From Sphingomonas sp. LM7 (lineage in GTDB: Bacteria; Pseudomonadota; Alphaproteobacteria; Sphingomonadales; Sphingomonadaceae): a stretch of DNA of 64,000 bases. The stretch is from NCBI RefSeq assembly GCF_002002925.1, contig NZ_CP019511.1:2728001-2792000 (forward strand), given 5' to 3'. Shown piece after piece: positions 28,147 to 37,725 of this stretch (positions are counted from its first letter, which is position 1; the number at the start of each line of letters is the position of its first letter). The position numbers and the translations under genes are program-made. The notes under the pieces were generated by a model that was given only the letters and a program-made list of their open reading frames with translations, was not told the origin of the DNA and ran no database searches.

Positions 28147-29409
28147 GTGACCAGGTCGCCCGCTCCCCTTGCTTTAGAGGCCGTCCCCGCCGGCCTGCGG
28201 CGCATGCGGCTGGTCGCCACCGGGCTGCTTGTGCTGATGGCGGCGATATTCCTCGCGGCGCGCCAATATCAGCATCTCCATCCCGCGATCGGCTATCTCC
28301 GCGCCTTTTCCGAAGCGGCGATGGTCGGCGGACTGGCGGACTGGTTCGCCGTGACTGCGCTGTTCCGGCATCCGCTCCACCTGCCGATCCCGCACACCGC
28401 GATCATTCCGCGCAACAAGGACCGCATTGCCGGCACGCTCGCCGCGTTCCTGCGCGATAATTTCCTCATTCCTTCGGTGGTCGCGCGGCGGATGCAGCGA
28501 GTCGATGTCGCGCGCGCGGCCGGACGCTGGCTCGCCGATCCGGGCGCGGGCCGCGGACGATTGCGCGCCGGCATCGGGCGCCTCGCCGCCGATATGCTCG
28601 AAGCGCTCGACCAGGAACGCCTGGGCGGCATGGCCAAGCGCGCGCTGGCCGAGCGGCTGCGCGGCCTCGAGATCGCGCCGCTGCTCGGGCGCGCGCTCGC
28701 CACGGCGATGAAGGAGGACCGGCACCGGCCGTTGCTCGATGGCATCGTCCATTGGGCGGCTAAGGTGCTGGAAGCGAACGAGCACATGATCCGCCAGATG
28801 GTTCATGAGCGCTCGGGATCGGTGATGCGGTGGACCGGACTCGACGAGACGCTGGCCAACAAGATCATCGCCGGGCTCGCCAAGCTGATCGGCGACATGG
28901 CCGAGGATCCCAGCCACCCGCTGCGCGCCAAGGCAGAGGAAGGTCTGGCGAAACTCGCGCACGACCTCCAGCACGATGCCGAGAAGCGCGCGCAAATCGA
29001 GGCGTTCAAGAACGAGCTGCTCGACAATCCGGCGCTGGGCGATTGGTGGCTGGGCGTGTGGGAATCGGGCCGTGCGGCATTGCTGCGGCTCGCGCGCGAT
29101 CCCGACAGAGTGCTGTCGGGAGAGCTTGGCGGTGCGCTGCGCCAGCTCGGCGAGACTTTGCAGGGCGATGCGCGGCTGGCCGAGACGATCAATCGCTTCG
29201 TGCGCCGCGCCGCAGTGGGCGCGGCATCGGATTATGGCGACGGGATCGTCCGGCTGGTGTCGGACACGATCCGCGGCTGGGATGCACAGACGATCACCGG
29301 GCGGCTGGAAAATGCCGTCGGGCGCGACTTGCAATATATCCGGATTAACGGGACGCTGGTCGGCGGGCTCGTCGGGGTGACGATCCACGCGGTGGATGCG
29401 CTGCTCTAA
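28147..29409 (+). CDS. DUF445 family protein
   Basis: This 420-aa protein has two short N-terminal hydrophobic stretches (LVATGLLVLMAAIFLAA and the AAMVGGLADWFAVTALFR motif) and one at the C-terminus (INGTLVGGLVGVTIHAV), with a long helical middle between. The motifs WFAVTALF, IPRNKDRI and GRDLQYIRINGTLVGG are diagnostic of DUF445 (YjiN type). Function is unknown; an inner-membrane location is likely. GTG 28147 follows GGGGAG closely; ATG 28204 would remove only the poorly conserved start. Confidence 0.88.
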   Translation: MTRSPAPLALEAVPAGLRRMRLVATGLLVLMAAIFLAARQYQHLHPAIGYLRAFSEAAMVGGLADWFAVTALFRHPLHLPIPHTAIIPRNKDRIAGTLAAFLRDNFLIPSVVARRMQRVDVARAAGRWLADPGAGRGRLRAGIGRLAADMLEALDQERLGGMAKRALAERLRGLEIAPLLGRALATAMKEDRHRPLLDGIVHWAAKVLEANEHMIRQMVHERSGSVMRWTGLDETLANKIIAGLAKLIGDMAEDPSHPLRAKAEEGLAKLAHDLQHDAEKRAQIEAFKNELLDNPALGDWWLGVWESGRAALLRLARDPDRVLSGELGGALRQLGETLQGDARLAETINRFVRRAAVGAASDYGDGIVRLVSDTIRGWDAQTITGRLENAVGRDLQYIRINGTLVGGLVGVTIHAVDALL

Positions 29410-29473
29410 TGCCCCTTCCTACGGAGGAGGGATGAAGTACGCGAAGTGAACCCTCCGACGCCCATGCTGAAAG

Positions 29474-29507
29474 AGGAAAAGGCCGGGCATCGAGCCCGAC
29501 CTTTTCC
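29474..29507. terminator. Hairpin with A and T arms between convergent genes
   Basis: GGAAAAGG-CCGGGC pairs with GCCCGA-CCTTTTCC with one mismatch and a five-base loop. It sits between the DUF445 gene and the convergent FMN-barrel gene and probably terminates both. A further perfect short palindrome (CCTCCCT-GCC-AGGGAGG, 29523-29539) lies next to it. Confidence 0.65.
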
Positions 29508-29549
29508 AACCCACACCTGACCCCTCCCTGCCAGGGAGGCGAATAGCGT

Positions 29550-30020
29550 TCAGCCCGTCGCGGTCGCCCGCGTTTCAGGCGTTGCGTTTTCCAGCAGGAA
29601 CTCCCCCTGATCCTCGCCATCCCAATAATGCGCGCGGACGCCATGGACCTTGATCAGCGTGAGGCCGGGGGTGTCGACGCCGTCCTTGAACCACAGGGCC
29701 AGATCCTTGGTCCAATGCGCTTCGAACTGCGCCTTGTCCTTGATCAGCTCGGCCTTGCCTTCGACATGAACGAACACCGGCTTCATGCCGAGCAGGCCGC
29801 CCTTGCCGTGGAAGCTGAGCGCGCAGTTCGGGTTGGTGCGCAGATCCTCGACGGTACGCGTGCCTTCGCAGGCGAAATACCAGCTGTCGCCGTCATATTC
29901 GACGTCACGGTTGTTGCTCATCGGCCGGCCGGCGATGGTGCCGCCGTCCGAATGGGTGGAGAGCGTCGCGAAATCGATGTCTTTCATGATCTTGGCGAGA
30001 TCGGCCAGCGTCTTGGTCAT
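29550..30020 (-). CDS. Pyridoxamine 5'-phosphate oxidase-like FMN-binding split-barrel protein
   Basis: This 156-aa protein of the general stress protein 26 type (pfam PNPOx_2-like) has an FMN-binding split barrel with ATLSTHSDGGTIAGRPM, SWYFACEGTRTVEDLRTNPNCALSF and a C-terminal LTLIKVHGVRAHYWD. The family binds FMN or FAD and is linked to stress, but the reaction is unknown. The ATG at 30020 has GGAGCAGG upstream; an upstream in-frame TTG would put that RBS inside the gene. It is not a second PdxH: the RLHERR signature is absent. Confidence 0.9.
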   Translation of the reverse strand: MTKTLADLAKIMKDIDFATLSTHSDGGTIAGRPMSNNRDVEYDGDSWYFACEGTRTVEDLRTNPNCALSFHGKGGLLGMKPVFVHVEGKAELIKDKAQFEAHWTKDLALWFKDGVDTPGLTLIKVHGVRAHYWDGEDQGEFLLENATPETRATATG

Positions 30021-30070
30021 GAATCCTGCTCCCAATTGGTTATGCGGGGGCAGAACGCAGGCCGGCGGCT

Positions 30071-30742
30071 TTATCTCCAGTCGAGTTCGGTCCAGCCGCG
30101 CACCCGCGCCAGCGATCGCAGCGGGCCATGCGCGTTCACCGCAAAGGCTTCATCGGCCCAGTCGAGCAACGGCGCGTCCGAGACATGATCCGAATAGGCG
30201 CGGACATGCACGTCGCCCCGGGCGATCCCTGCCCCTTCCATCCAGTTTTCGATCATGCGGAGCTTTACGGGCCCGTAACAGTTATTCCCTTCGATCAGGG
30301 AGAGAACACGGCCTTGCCTATCGCGCCTCGCCTGTGTGGCGACCACATCGTCAAAATCGAGCAGCCGGGCGATCGCGGCGGCGTAATAGCCATGCGACGC
30401 CGTCGCCATCACCAGCCGATAGCCCGCGGCGCGGTCTGCCTCGATGCGTTCGCGCGCATCGTGAAGCACGCCCGTCTCAAACTCGGCATCGGCGAAGCGG
30501 GCGGCGACGGCATCCATGTCCGCCACCGTGAGCGCACGCCCCAGCAACAGGCGCTGCGAGAGCTGCTTCAATCGGCTGCGGTCGATCAGCTTGAGCAGAT
30601 ATCCAAGCCCGGCAACGCCAACCAGCGGCATCAGCGCCAGGCGCCACGGCGCCCGCGCGCGCGCCGCATGGACCAGGAACCGCGTCCAGGTCGGCGTCGC
30701 GGTGATCGTCTTGTCCATGTCGTAGATGGCCAGGTGCTGCAT
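30071..30742 (-). CDS. HAD-superfamily phosphatase, SerB-like (HAD-IB)
   Basis: This 223-aa hydrolase has motif I DMDKT (nucleophile Asp8, acid/base Asp10), motif II MATAS, and motif IV YSDHVSDAPLLDWADEA, ending in the typical AVNAHGPLRSLARVRGW. A hydrophobic cap helix (LALMPLVGVAGLGYLLK) is present as in related phospholipid or phosphoserine phosphatases. The substrate is unknown. It is divergent from mlaE, 76 bases apart, and a lipid-phosphate role is possible but unsupported beyond position. Confidence 0.88.
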   Translation of the reverse strand: MQHLAIYDMDKTITATPTWTRFLVHAARARAPWRLALMPLVGVAGLGYLLKLIDRSRLKQLSQRLLLGRALTVADMDAVAARFADAEFETGVLHDARERIEADRAAGYRLVMATASHGYYAAAIARLLDFDDVVATQARRDRQGRVLSLIEGNNCYGPVKLRMIENWMEGAGIARGDVHVRAYSDHVSDAPLLDWADEAFAVNAHGPLRSLARVRGWTELDWR

Positions 30743-30818
30743 TGGCGCATCTAGGCATTCTCAGCATGCCAGAGCAAATCCTTGCCGTTCCAGCGCGAAT
30801 CGCCGAAAGGAGACGGCG

Positions 30819-31928
30819 ATGAGGGGAAGCGCAGATTTCGAGCGAATCGACGCAGGCGAAGGCACGACGCTGCGCTTCACCGGCAACCTGTCGCTTGCGT
30901 GTCTGCGTGACCTGCCCGATCGCCTCAATGCGATCGACGGTCCGGTGGCGAAGCTCGACCTGAGCGAAGTCGAGCGGATCGATACGGTCGGCGCGTGGCT
31001 GGTCCATCGCTTCGCGCGCGACCACGGCTCGACCGTGGAGGGGCTGGAGGAAGACGAGCAGCATCTGCTCGATCAGGTCGCCGCCGCCGAGCACCCGATC
31101 GAATTGCCGCGCAAGCCCGCCGATCCGTTCACCCGGATGCTGGGCGAAGTCGGCGATGCGATCTTCGTTGCCGGCCACACGCTATATGGCCTGCTCGGCT
31201 TCATGGGCGCGACGACGATCGCGTTCTGGAACGTCTTTACCCATCCCAAGCGCTTCCGCTTCAACGCGACCGTGCACCGCTTCGAAGTCGTCGGCGTCTC
31301 CGCGCTCGGCATCATCGGGCTGATGAGCTTCCTGATCGGCATCGTCATCGCACAGCAGGGCGCAGTGCAGCTCCGCCAGTTCGGCGCCGAAGTCTATACG
31401 ATCAACCTGGTCGGCCGCATTACGCTGCGCGAACTCGGCGTGCTGATGACGGCGATCATGGTCGCCGGTCGCTCGGGCTCTGCATTCGCCGCGCAGATCG
31501 GCACGATGAAGCTCACCGAAGAAATCGATGCGATGCGCACGATCGGCGTCTCGCCGATGGAGGCCTTGGTGGTCCCGCGCACGCTGGCGGTGGTGCTGAT
31601 GATGCCGCTGCTCGGCTTCTACGCGTCACTGGTCGCGATCATGGGCGGCGGGCTGCTTTGCTGGATCAGCCTCGACATCCCGCCGATCACCTTCATCCAG
31701 CGCATCCGCGAAGTCGTGCCGCTCACCGATCTGTGGGTCGGCATGGTCAAGGCGCCGGTGTTCGGCGCGATCATCGCCATTTCGGGCTGTTTCCAAGGCA
31801 TGCAGGTTGAGGCAGACGCCGAGCAGGTCGGCAATCGCACGACGATCGCCGTCGTCCAGGCGATCTTCCTCGTCATCGTGCTCGACGCGTTCTTCGCGGT
31901 GTTCTTCAGCGAAGTGGGCTGGATCTGA
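30819..31928 (+). CDS. mlaE: MlaE-type ABC permease with N-terminal STAS domain
   Basis: This is the permease of the Mla lipid-trafficking ABC system in the inner membrane, 369 aa. Residues about 1-85 form a STAS domain (LRFTGNLSLACLRDLP, KLDLSEVERIDTVGAW), equivalent to MlaB but fused. The rest is the MlaE fold, with the RFGVEVYTINLVGR-like loop, GRSGSAFAAQIGTMK and MEALVVPRTLA. AAAGGAG precedes the ATG by six bases. The stop overlaps the mlaF ATG (TGATG). The complex moves phospholipids between outer and inner membrane. Confidence 0.95.
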   Translation: MRGSADFERIDAGEGTTLRFTGNLSLACLRDLPDRLNAIDGPVAKLDLSEVERIDTVGAWLVHRFARDHGSTVEGLEEDEQHLLDQVAAAEHPIELPRKPADPFTRMLGEVGDAIFVAGHTLYGLLGFMGATTIAFWNVFTHPKRFRFNATVHRFEVVGVSALGIIGLMSFLIGIVIAQQGAVQLRQFGAEVYTINLVGRITLRELGVLMTAIMVAGRSGSAFAAQIGTMKLTEEIDAMRTIGVSPMEALVVPRTLAVVLMMPLLGFYASLVAIMGGGLLCWISLDIPPITFIQRIREVVPLTDLWVGMVKAPVFGAIIAISGCFQGMQVEADAEQVGNRTTIAVVQAIFLVIVLDAFFAVFFSEVGWI

Positions 31929-32746
31929 TGGCGCGGCGCGAACGGGACGACGTGATCATCCGCGTCCAGGGCCTCAAGAACGGCTTTGGCGAGCAGATCG
32001 TCCACGAGAATCTCGATCTAGAGGTGCGCCGCGGCGAGATCCTCGGCGTGGTCGGCGGATCGGGCACGGGCAAGTCAGTGCTGATGCGTTCGATCGTCGG
32101 GCTGCAGACTCCGATCGAAGGCAGCATCGAAGTGTTCGGCGAGAGCACGATAGGCCGCGAGGAGACCGAGGCCACCAATATCCGCAAGCGCTGGGGTGTG
32201 CTGTTCCAGGGCGGCGCGCTGTTCTCGACGCTGACCGTGTCCGAGAACGTCCAGGTCCCGATCAAGGAATTCTACCCCGGGCTCGACCAGGCGCTGCTTG
32301 AGGAGATCGCGGCGTACAAAGTGGTGATGACCGGCCTTCCGCCCGATGCCGGCCCCAAATTCCCCGCCGAACTTTCGGGCGGCATGAAGAAACGCGCCGG
32401 CCTCGCCCGCGCGCTGGCGCTCGATCCCGAACTGCTGTTCCTCGACGAGCCGACTGCGGGTCTCGATCCGATCGGCGCGGCCGCGTTCGACGAGTTGACC
32501 GCGTCGCTCCAGAAGACGCTGGGGCTGACGGTGTTCCTGATCACCCACGATCTGGATACGTTGTACGCCATCTGCGACCGGGTCGCGGTGCTCGCCGACA
32601 AGCGCGTGATCGCCGTCGGCACGATCGACGAACTGCTCGCTCTGGACCACCCGTGGATCCAGGAATATTTCAAGGGACCGCGCGGCCGCGCCGCGGTCGC
32701 CAGTGCCGAACGGGCCAGCGCCGAGCGGGCTGAAGCGAGGACATGA
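31928..32746 (+). CDS. mlaF: MlaF-type ABC ATPase
   Basis: This 272-aa nucleotide-binding subunit has Walker A GGSGTGKS, the Q-loop LFQGGALFSTLTV typical of MlaF, the signature ELSGGMKKRAGLARAL, Walker B LLFLDEPTAGLDP and the H-loop LITHDLDT. It powers the permease encoded just upstream. A short Ala/Glu/Arg-rich tail (RAAVASAERASAERAEA) extends beyond the usual end. Confidence 0.96.
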   Translation: MARRERDDVIIRVQGLKNGFGEQIVHENLDLEVRRGEILGVVGGSGTGKSVLMRSIVGLQTPIEGSIEVFGESTIGREETEATNIRKRWGVLFQGGALFSTLTVSENVQVPIKEFYPGLDQALLEEIAAYKVVMTGLPPDAGPKFPAELSGGMKKRAGLARALALDPELLFLDEPTAGLDPIGAAAFDELTASLQKTLGLTVFLITHDLDTLYAICDRVAVLADKRVIAVGTIDELLALDHPWIQEYFKGPRGRAAVASAERASAERAEART

Positions 32747-32753
32747 GGCTCTA

Positions 32754-33716
32754 ATGGAAACCCGATCCAACCATGTACTCGTCGGCGCGGTGGTGCTGAT
32801 CCTGCTTGCGGTGCTGGCACTGTTCATCGTCTGGCTCGCCCGGATTGGCGGCGGCAGCGAGCGCCAGTACGACATCTTCTTCAAGCAATCGGTCGACGGG
32901 CTCAATCCGGGCTCGGCGGTGAGCTTTTCGGGCGTGCCTTCGGGGCAGGTGAAGGAAATCTCGTTCTGGAAGCCCGATCCGAGTCTGGTCCGCGTCCGCG
33001 TCAGCGTGAACGACGACGTGCCGATCCTCGAAGGCACCACGGCGTCGATCCAGGGCAGCTTTACGGGGCCGAGCACCGTCCAGCTCGACGGCGCCGTCAA
33101 GGGTGCGCCGCCGATCGTCTGCCCCGAGCACAATCCGCGTGCGGCTTGCCCGCTGGGCGTTCCGGTGATCCCGACCAAGCAGGGCGGGCTTGGCGCGCTG
33201 CTCAGTTCGGCGCCGCAACTGCTCGAGCGCATTTCGACGCTGACCGAGCGTCTCTCCGACCTGCTGGGGGACAAGAACCAGAATTCGATTGCCGGCATCC
33301 TCGCCAACACCAATCGCCTGACCGACGCACTCGCCGACCGCGGGCCCGAGATCGCCGCGACGCTGGCCGAGACGCGGATCGCGATCCAGAAGTTCGGGCT
33401 GGCGACCGAGGAACTGGGCAAGCTCGCCACCACGACCAACGGCGTGCTCGCCGACGATGTCCGGCCGACGATCGCCAACCTCAACCGCACGATCGGATCG
33501 GCGCGCAAGAGCATGGAGACGCTCGACGCGACGATCGGCGATGCGCGGCCGGGGCTGCAGGCGCTGTCGAAGAAGACGATCCCAGAGATCGGCCAGCTCG
33601 TCCAGGATCTGCGCGTGATGTCGACCAGCTTGGCGTCGGTGGCCGAGAAGCTCGATCAGGGCGGTGCCTCGAGCCTGGTCGGCTCGCCCAAGCTGCCTGA
33701 CTACAAGCCCAAGTGA
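32754..33716 (+). CDS. mlaD: MlaD-type MCE-domain lipid-binding protein
   Basis: This 320-aa protein is anchored by one N-terminal helix (about residues 8-28: HVLVGAVVLILLAVLALFIVW). It carries a single MCE domain (YDIFFKQSVDGLNPGSAVSFSGVPSGQVKEI) and a long C-terminal helical region. It forms the periplasmic hexameric ring of the Mla complex. The helical tail is longer than in E. coli MlaD (183 aa), suggesting a needle-like extension. ATG at 32754 with GAGG nearby, seven bases after mlaF. Confidence 0.95.
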   Translation: METRSNHVLVGAVVLILLAVLALFIVWLARIGGGSERQYDIFFKQSVDGLNPGSAVSFSGVPSGQVKEISFWKPDPSLVRVRVSVNDDVPILEGTTASIQGSFTGPSTVQLDGAVKGAPPIVCPEHNPRAACPLGVPVIPTKQGGLGALLSSAPQLLERISTLTERLSDLLGDKNQNSIAGILANTNRLTDALADRGPEIAATLAETRIAIQKFGLATEELGKLATTTNGVLADDVRPTIANLNRTIGSARKSMETLDATIGDARPGLQALSKKTIPEIGQLVQDLRVMSTSLASVAEKLDQGGASSLVGSPKLPDYKPK

Positions 33717-33724
33717 GGACCAAG

Positions 33725-34315
33725 ATGAACAAGCGCGCTTTGCTCCTTGCCCTGCCGCTGCTGGCTTCCGTGAGCGGCTGCATCTCGTTCGGCGGCAAGC
33801 CGCCCAAGTCGCTGCTGACGCTGACCCCGGCCGCGACGCTGCCGGTCGGCGAATCGCAGCGCTCGAACGTCGCGGCGACGATCACCGTCGCCGTGCCGTC
33901 GCTGCCGCAGGAGCTCGCCTCGTCGCGCGTGCCGGTGCATTCGGGCGGGACGGCGATCGCCTTCGTCAAGGACGCGCAATGGGTCGAGCGCCCGTCGCAG
34001 CTACTCCAGCGGCTGCTTGGCGACACGATTACCGCCAGGACCGGACGGCTGGTGCTCAGCTCGCGCCAGTCGCTCACCGATCCGGGCGCCTATCTGATGG
34101 GCGAGCTGCGCCGCTTCGGAATCGAGGAAGAGACCAGCGAAGCAGTCGTCACCTATGACGCCGCGCTGATCCGCGGGCCCGAGACCGTCGTCGAGAAGCG
34201 CCGCTTTGAAGCACGCGTGCCGGTGGCCAAGATCGAAGCAGCATTGGTCGGAGCCGCGCTCAACCAGGCCGCCAACCAGGTCGCCGGCGAAGTCGCCGAC
34301 TGGGTCGGCAAGTAA
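33725..34315 (+). CDS. ABC-type transport auxiliary lipoprotein
   Basis: This 196-aa lipoprotein has the signal MNKRALLLALPLLASVSGC, with the lipobox Cys at residue 19. The rest matches the ABC transport auxiliary (PqiC-like) family: TITVAVPSLPQELASSRVPVHSGG, WVERPSQLLQRLLGD, GRLVLSSRQSLTDPGAYLMGELRRFGI. It probably works in the outer membrane or periplasm with the MCE protein upstream. ATG 33725 has GAGGA six bases away. Last gene of the mla operon. Confidence 0.92.
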   Translation: MNKRALLLALPLLASVSGCISFGGKPPKSLLTLTPAATLPVGESQRSNVAATITVAVPSLPQELASSRVPVHSGGTAIAFVKDAQWVERPSQLLQRLLGDTITARTGRLVLSSRQSLTDPGAYLMGELRRFGIEEETSEAVVTYDAALIRGPETVVEKRRFEARVPVAKIEAALVGAALNQAANQVAGEVADWVGK

Positions 34316-34342
34316 CGCCAACGGATTCGCGAGCGAAACGCC

Positions 34343-35221
34343 CTACGGCGCGCGGCGCACCGGCGCCTGCGCGTTGCAGATGTCGGCGCCGCCCGCGGGC
34401 ACGGTGAAGAAGGGCGGCTTGCGGTTCTCGCGCTCGCTCAGCCAGGCGGCGAAGCGCACATTGTCGGTCGCGCGATACTGAAAGCGCGGACGCTCGTCCT
34501 CAGGAAGCTGGCTGGCAAGCCGCACCGACAGGATAGGGACATGATCGGCGTCGTTCTCGTAGATGCCCAGGCTACCGCCGCCGCGCGGCAGCGCCGACAG
34601 CCATTGCATGCCTTCGACGACGCGCCCGATGACGGCGATATTGCGGTCGAGATGCCGCGGTGCATGGCCGATTACTGCATAGAGCGCGGCGCCGCTGCCG
34701 GTGCTCGGTGCCATGTCGCGCGCGACGCCAACCATGCCGTAGCAATGCGCCAGCCAGCTCGCCTTGCCATCGGTCGCGACCGGCCAGCCATCGGCGCTGT
34801 GGCCGGTCTTCGCAGCATAGGGATCGGGGCGCGCGAAACTGGTGACGCCATCGTAGCGCGCCCATTCATATTCCGCGGGCGGGTTCTCGATCACGGTCGG
34901 CGGCAGCGGCTTCTTCTCGGTTGGATCGCCCCATTGGGTAACGTAATTGTCCTGGACGCGATAAATGGCAGTGCCGTCCCACCAATGCGCCTCGGCCAGC
35001 TTGCGGATGTTGGTGACGTGCGCCGGGGTATAGCGCGGGGCGAGGCGGATATAGACCTGATGCCCGCCGCGCAGCGTCATCACCAGCAATTCGCTGTCGG
35101 GAATCGGTTGCCAATCGGCTGCCGCGGCGTCGGCCGGCGAAGGCGCGGCGGGTGGCGCGGTCTGGGCAACGGCGGGAACGGCGGCGGCGAGCGCGGAAAG
35201 CGCGAGCAAGGGCTTGAGCAT
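34343..35221 (-). CDS. Periplasmic cyclophilin-type peptidyl-prolyl isomerase
   Basis: This 292-aa protein has a signal peptide (MLKPLLALSALAAAVPAVAQ), an Ala/Pro spacer and a cyclophilin domain (VMTLRGGHQVYIRLAPRYTPAHVTNIRKLA, HWWDGTAIYRVQDNYVTQWGDP, AVIGHAPRHLDRNIAVIGRVVEGM). The long insert and the C-terminal extension after the barrel distinguish it from short PpiA. It catalyses proline cis-trans isomerisation during envelope protein folding. The frame is open upstream across the region of tRNA-Ser, so the ATG at 35221 with its signal peptide is preferred. Confidence 0.9.
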   Translation of the reverse strand: MLKPLLALSALAAAVPAVAQTAPPAAPSPADAAAADWQPIPDSELLVMTLRGGHQVYIRLAPRYTPAHVTNIRKLAEAHWWDGTAIYRVQDNYVTQWGDPTEKKPLPPTVIENPPAEYEWARYDGVTSFARPDPYAAKTGHSADGWPVATDGKASWLAHCYGMVGVARDMAPSTGSGAALYAVIGHAPRHLDRNIAVIGRVVEGMQWLSALPRGGGSLGIYENDADHVPILSVRLASQLPEDERPRFQYRATDNVRFAAWLSERENRKPPFFTVPAGGADICNAQAPVRRAP

Positions 35222-35297
35222 TGCCCGAGACTGGCACGCGCGCCCGCGCTTGCCTAGCCCGCCCGCACGGGCTAGTGCCCTCGCCTTCCGGGTATGC

Positions 35298-35388
35298 GGA
35301 GCGGTGGCCGAGTGGTCGAAGGCGCTCGCCTGGAAAGTGAGTATACGCCAAAAGCGTATCGTGGGTTCGAATCCCACCCGCTCCGCCA
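35298..35388 (+). tRNA. tRNA-Ser (anticodon GGA), CCA encoded
   Basis: The acceptor stem GGAGCGG pairs with CCGCTCC and is followed by discriminator G and an encoded CCA (35386-35388). The anticodon arm CTCGC-CTGGAAA-GTGAG gives anticodon GGA. A long variable arm (TATACGCCAAAAGCGTA) is typical of class II serine tRNAs, and the T arm GTGGG-TTCGAAT-CCCAC is intact. It reads UCC and UCU. Confidence 0.97.
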
Positions 35389-35536
35389 TCGCCCCGAGAT
35401 CCGCAAGCAATGACAGCCTCCCCGCACGGGGTCGAAGCGTAGGTATGACGGCGCCGGCTAGCCGCCAGCGCCGTTTAATTCCGCGTTTCGTATCAGTACG
35501 ATCCGACGGGCGCCCAAGCTGTGGCGCTCGGAGCTC

Positions 35537-36352
35537 CTAGAACCTGAAGATAAGCGCCGCCCGGGCGGCGTGGGATTCGAAGCGCGGATCGCTGCGGCGG
35601 AATTCGGTGCCGGGCGCGCCGAACAGAATGAAGGGATTGATCGGCGAGGCGATCCCCTGGACCGCGCGGACGCGGTAATCGTCGTCATTGTAGCGCGTGT
35701 AGAGATATTCGAGCCCGATCGAGACGTTCGGCGCGATCTTGTGTTCGATGCCGCCGCCGCCGGCGACGCCCCAGCTGTAGGAATCGCCGTTGTCGAGAAA
35801 GGCGTTGGCGGCGTTGTTGGTGCGGAAACTGTTCTTGATCCGCGCATAGGCCGGGCCGCCGCTCACATAGGCCAGCGTCTTGCCGCCGAACGCGTAGCCG
35901 GCGCGCAGGCGCAGATTGGCTTCCCAGTCGATCGAGCGCGTCATTGTGTAATAGGCCGGGGTGGTGCTGAACGCGCTGACGCTGTCGCGCGCCTCGCTCC
36001 GGCCGAACTCGCCGACCGCGCCGACCACGACATTGCCGAACTGGAGGTCCCAGCCCGCGCGAACATGATATTGGATCCCGTCGCGATCGTCTTCGCAGCC
36101 CGCGCTCGGAAGCGCCACGCCGCGGCCGCCGCAGAATCCCGGCGAAAACGCGTCGGTGCCCGCCGTCGTCGTCACGACATCGTCGGTGCCGTCGAAGCCG
36201 CGATCGAACAGGATCGTCTCGCTGTCATCCGCGCCCTGAAAGCCATAGCCATAGGACAGCCCGACATACGGGCCGTTGAATTCCTGCGCCGACGCGGCCG
36301 GGATCGCGAGGACGGTGAGGATGCCGGATGCGGCCAGTATCGCGCTGCGCAT
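35537..36352 (-). CDS. Outer-membrane beta-barrel protein
   Basis: This 271-aa protein has a signal peptide (MRSAILAASGILTVLAIPAASA) and an eight-stranded-type barrel: FNGPYVGLSYGYGF at the start, repeated aromatic beta strands, and a C-terminal ALIFRF ending in Phe as BAM substrates do. Two Cys (FCGGRG and AGCEDD) may form a loop disulfide. GGGAGA precedes the ATG. It starts only 18 bases after the mntH stop on the same strand, so it is probably the last gene of the ferritin-mntH operon. Confidence 0.88.
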   Translation of the reverse strand: MRSAILAASGILTVLAIPAASAQEFNGPYVGLSYGYGFQGADDSETILFDRGFDGTDDVVTTTAGTDAFSPGFCGGRGVALPSAGCEDDRDGIQYHVRAGWDLQFGNVVVGAVGEFGRSEARDSVSAFSTTPAYYTMTRSIDWEANLRLRAGYAFGGKTLAYVSGGPAYARIKNSFRTNNAANAFLDNGDSYSWGVAGGGGIEHKIAPNVSIGLEYLYTRYNDDDYRVRAVQGIASPINPFILFGAPGTEFRRSDPRFESHAARAALIFRF

Positions 36353-36370
36353 GATAGTCTCCCTTTGTCG

Positions 36371-37723
36371 TTAGAACAGGTAAGTCAGCAGAAGGCCGTT
36401 GAGGCCGATGATGATCGCGGTGACGCTCCACGCGGCGATGCGAATCCAGCCGCGACTGGCAAAGCGGCCCATGCGCGCAGGATCGCTGGTGAAGCGCACC
36501 AGCGGGACCACCGCGAAAGGCAATTGCAGGCTCAGCACCACCTGGCTCAGGATCAGCAGTCTCGCCGCTCCGCTATCGCCCCACCATGCGACAACGATCA
36601 CTGCGGGGACGATCGCGAGCGAGCGCGTGATCGTTCGCCGCAGCCACAAGGGCAACCGCAGGTTGAGAAAACCCTCCATCACCACTTGTCCGGCGAGCGT
36701 GCCCGTTATCGTCGAATTCTGCCCCGCGGCGAGCAGCGCCACACCGAACAACATGCTCGCCGCGCCGGCCCCCAGGATCGGCGTCAGCAGATGATAGGCG
36801 TCCTGGATCTCGGCAACGTCGGTGCGCCCGGTGCCGTGAAAGGCGGAGGCGGCGAGGATCAGGATCGCGGCGTTGACGAAGAAGGCGAGCGCGAGCGCGA
36901 TGGTGCTGTCGATCGTGGCAAGCGTGATCGCTTCGCGCTTGCCTTCGTCGCCGCGATCGAACCGGCGGGTCTGGACGATCGCCGAATGGAGATAGAGATT
37001 GTGCGGCATCACGGTCGCGCCGAGAATGCCGATCGCGATATAGAGCATCGCCGGATTGGTCACGATCTCGCTGCTCGGGATCAGCCCGGCGCCGATCGCG
37101 GCGATGCTCGGCTGCGCCATTGCCAGCTCGAAACCGAAGCAGAGCGCGATCACGATCAGTAGCGCGACGATGAACGCCTCAAGCTTGCGGAAGCCGTAGC
37201 GCTGGAGCGCGAGGATCAGCAGCACGTCGATCGCGGTGAGCGTGACGCCCATTACCAGCGGGATGCCGAACAGCAGCTTGAGCGCGATCGCAGTGCCGAG
37301 CACTTCGGCGAGATCGCAGGCGATGATGGCGAGTTCGCACAGGCTCCACAGGCCCAGCCGGACCTTGGGCCCATATGCGTCGCGGCACGATTGGGCGAGG
37401 TCTAGCCCGGTGACAATGCCGAGCCTTGCTGACAGCGACTGGAGCAGCATCGCCATCAGGTTCGACAGCAGCACGACCGAGAGCAGGGTGTAGCCGAATG
37501 CCGATCCGCCGGCGATGTCGGTGGCCCAGTTGCCCGGGTCCATATAGCCGACCGCGACGAGATAGCCCGGGCCGGCGAACGCGCCGAGCTTGCGCCAGAA
37601 CTTGCCCGGCCCCGCCGGCACCGCGACGCTGCGAAACACGCCGGCGAGGCTGGGCTGGCGCTCGTTTTCAATAGTGTCAGCGATCCCCGCCGGAAGGCCG
37701 GGATCGCTGGCATAAGGCGGCAT
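36371..37723 (-). CDS. mntH: Nramp-family divalent metal transporter
   Basis: This 450-aa inner-membrane symporter imports Mn2+ (and Fe2+) with protons. Metal-binding motifs are Asp62-Pro-Gly-Asn65 in YMDPGNW (helix 1) and Met239-Pro-His-Asn242 in helix 6. Eleven hydrophobic helices are visible. The ATG lies two bases after the TAG of the upstream ferritin-like gene, so translation is probably coupled. No Mn riboswitch or MntR box was recognised in the tiny gap. Confidence 0.94.
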   Translation of the reverse strand: MPPYASDPGLPAGIADTIENERQPSLAGVFRSVAVPAGPGKFWRKLGAFAGPGYLVAVGYMDPGNWATDIAGGSAFGYTLLSVVLLSNLMAMLLQSLSARLGIVTGLDLAQSCRDAYGPKVRLGLWSLCELAIIACDLAEVLGTAIALKLLFGIPLVMGVTLTAIDVLLILALQRYGFRKLEAFIVALLIVIALCFGFELAMAQPSIAAIGAGLIPSSEIVTNPAMLYIAIGILGATVMPHNLYLHSAIVQTRRFDRGDEGKREAITLATIDSTIALALAFFVNAAILILAASAFHGTGRTDVAEIQDAYHLLTPILGAGAASMLFGVALLAAGQNSTITGTLAGQVVMEGFLNLRLPLWLRRTITRSLAIVPAVIVVAWWGDSGAARLLILSQVVLSLQLPFAVVPLVRFTSDPARMGRFASRGWIRIAAWSVTAIIIGLNGLLLTYLF

Positions 37724-37725
37724 TT

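Noticed and set aside
29550..30020. A second pdxH
   Set aside because: The FMN barrel is present, but the PdxH C-terminal RLHERR-type signature is absent, so it belongs to the stress-protein branch.
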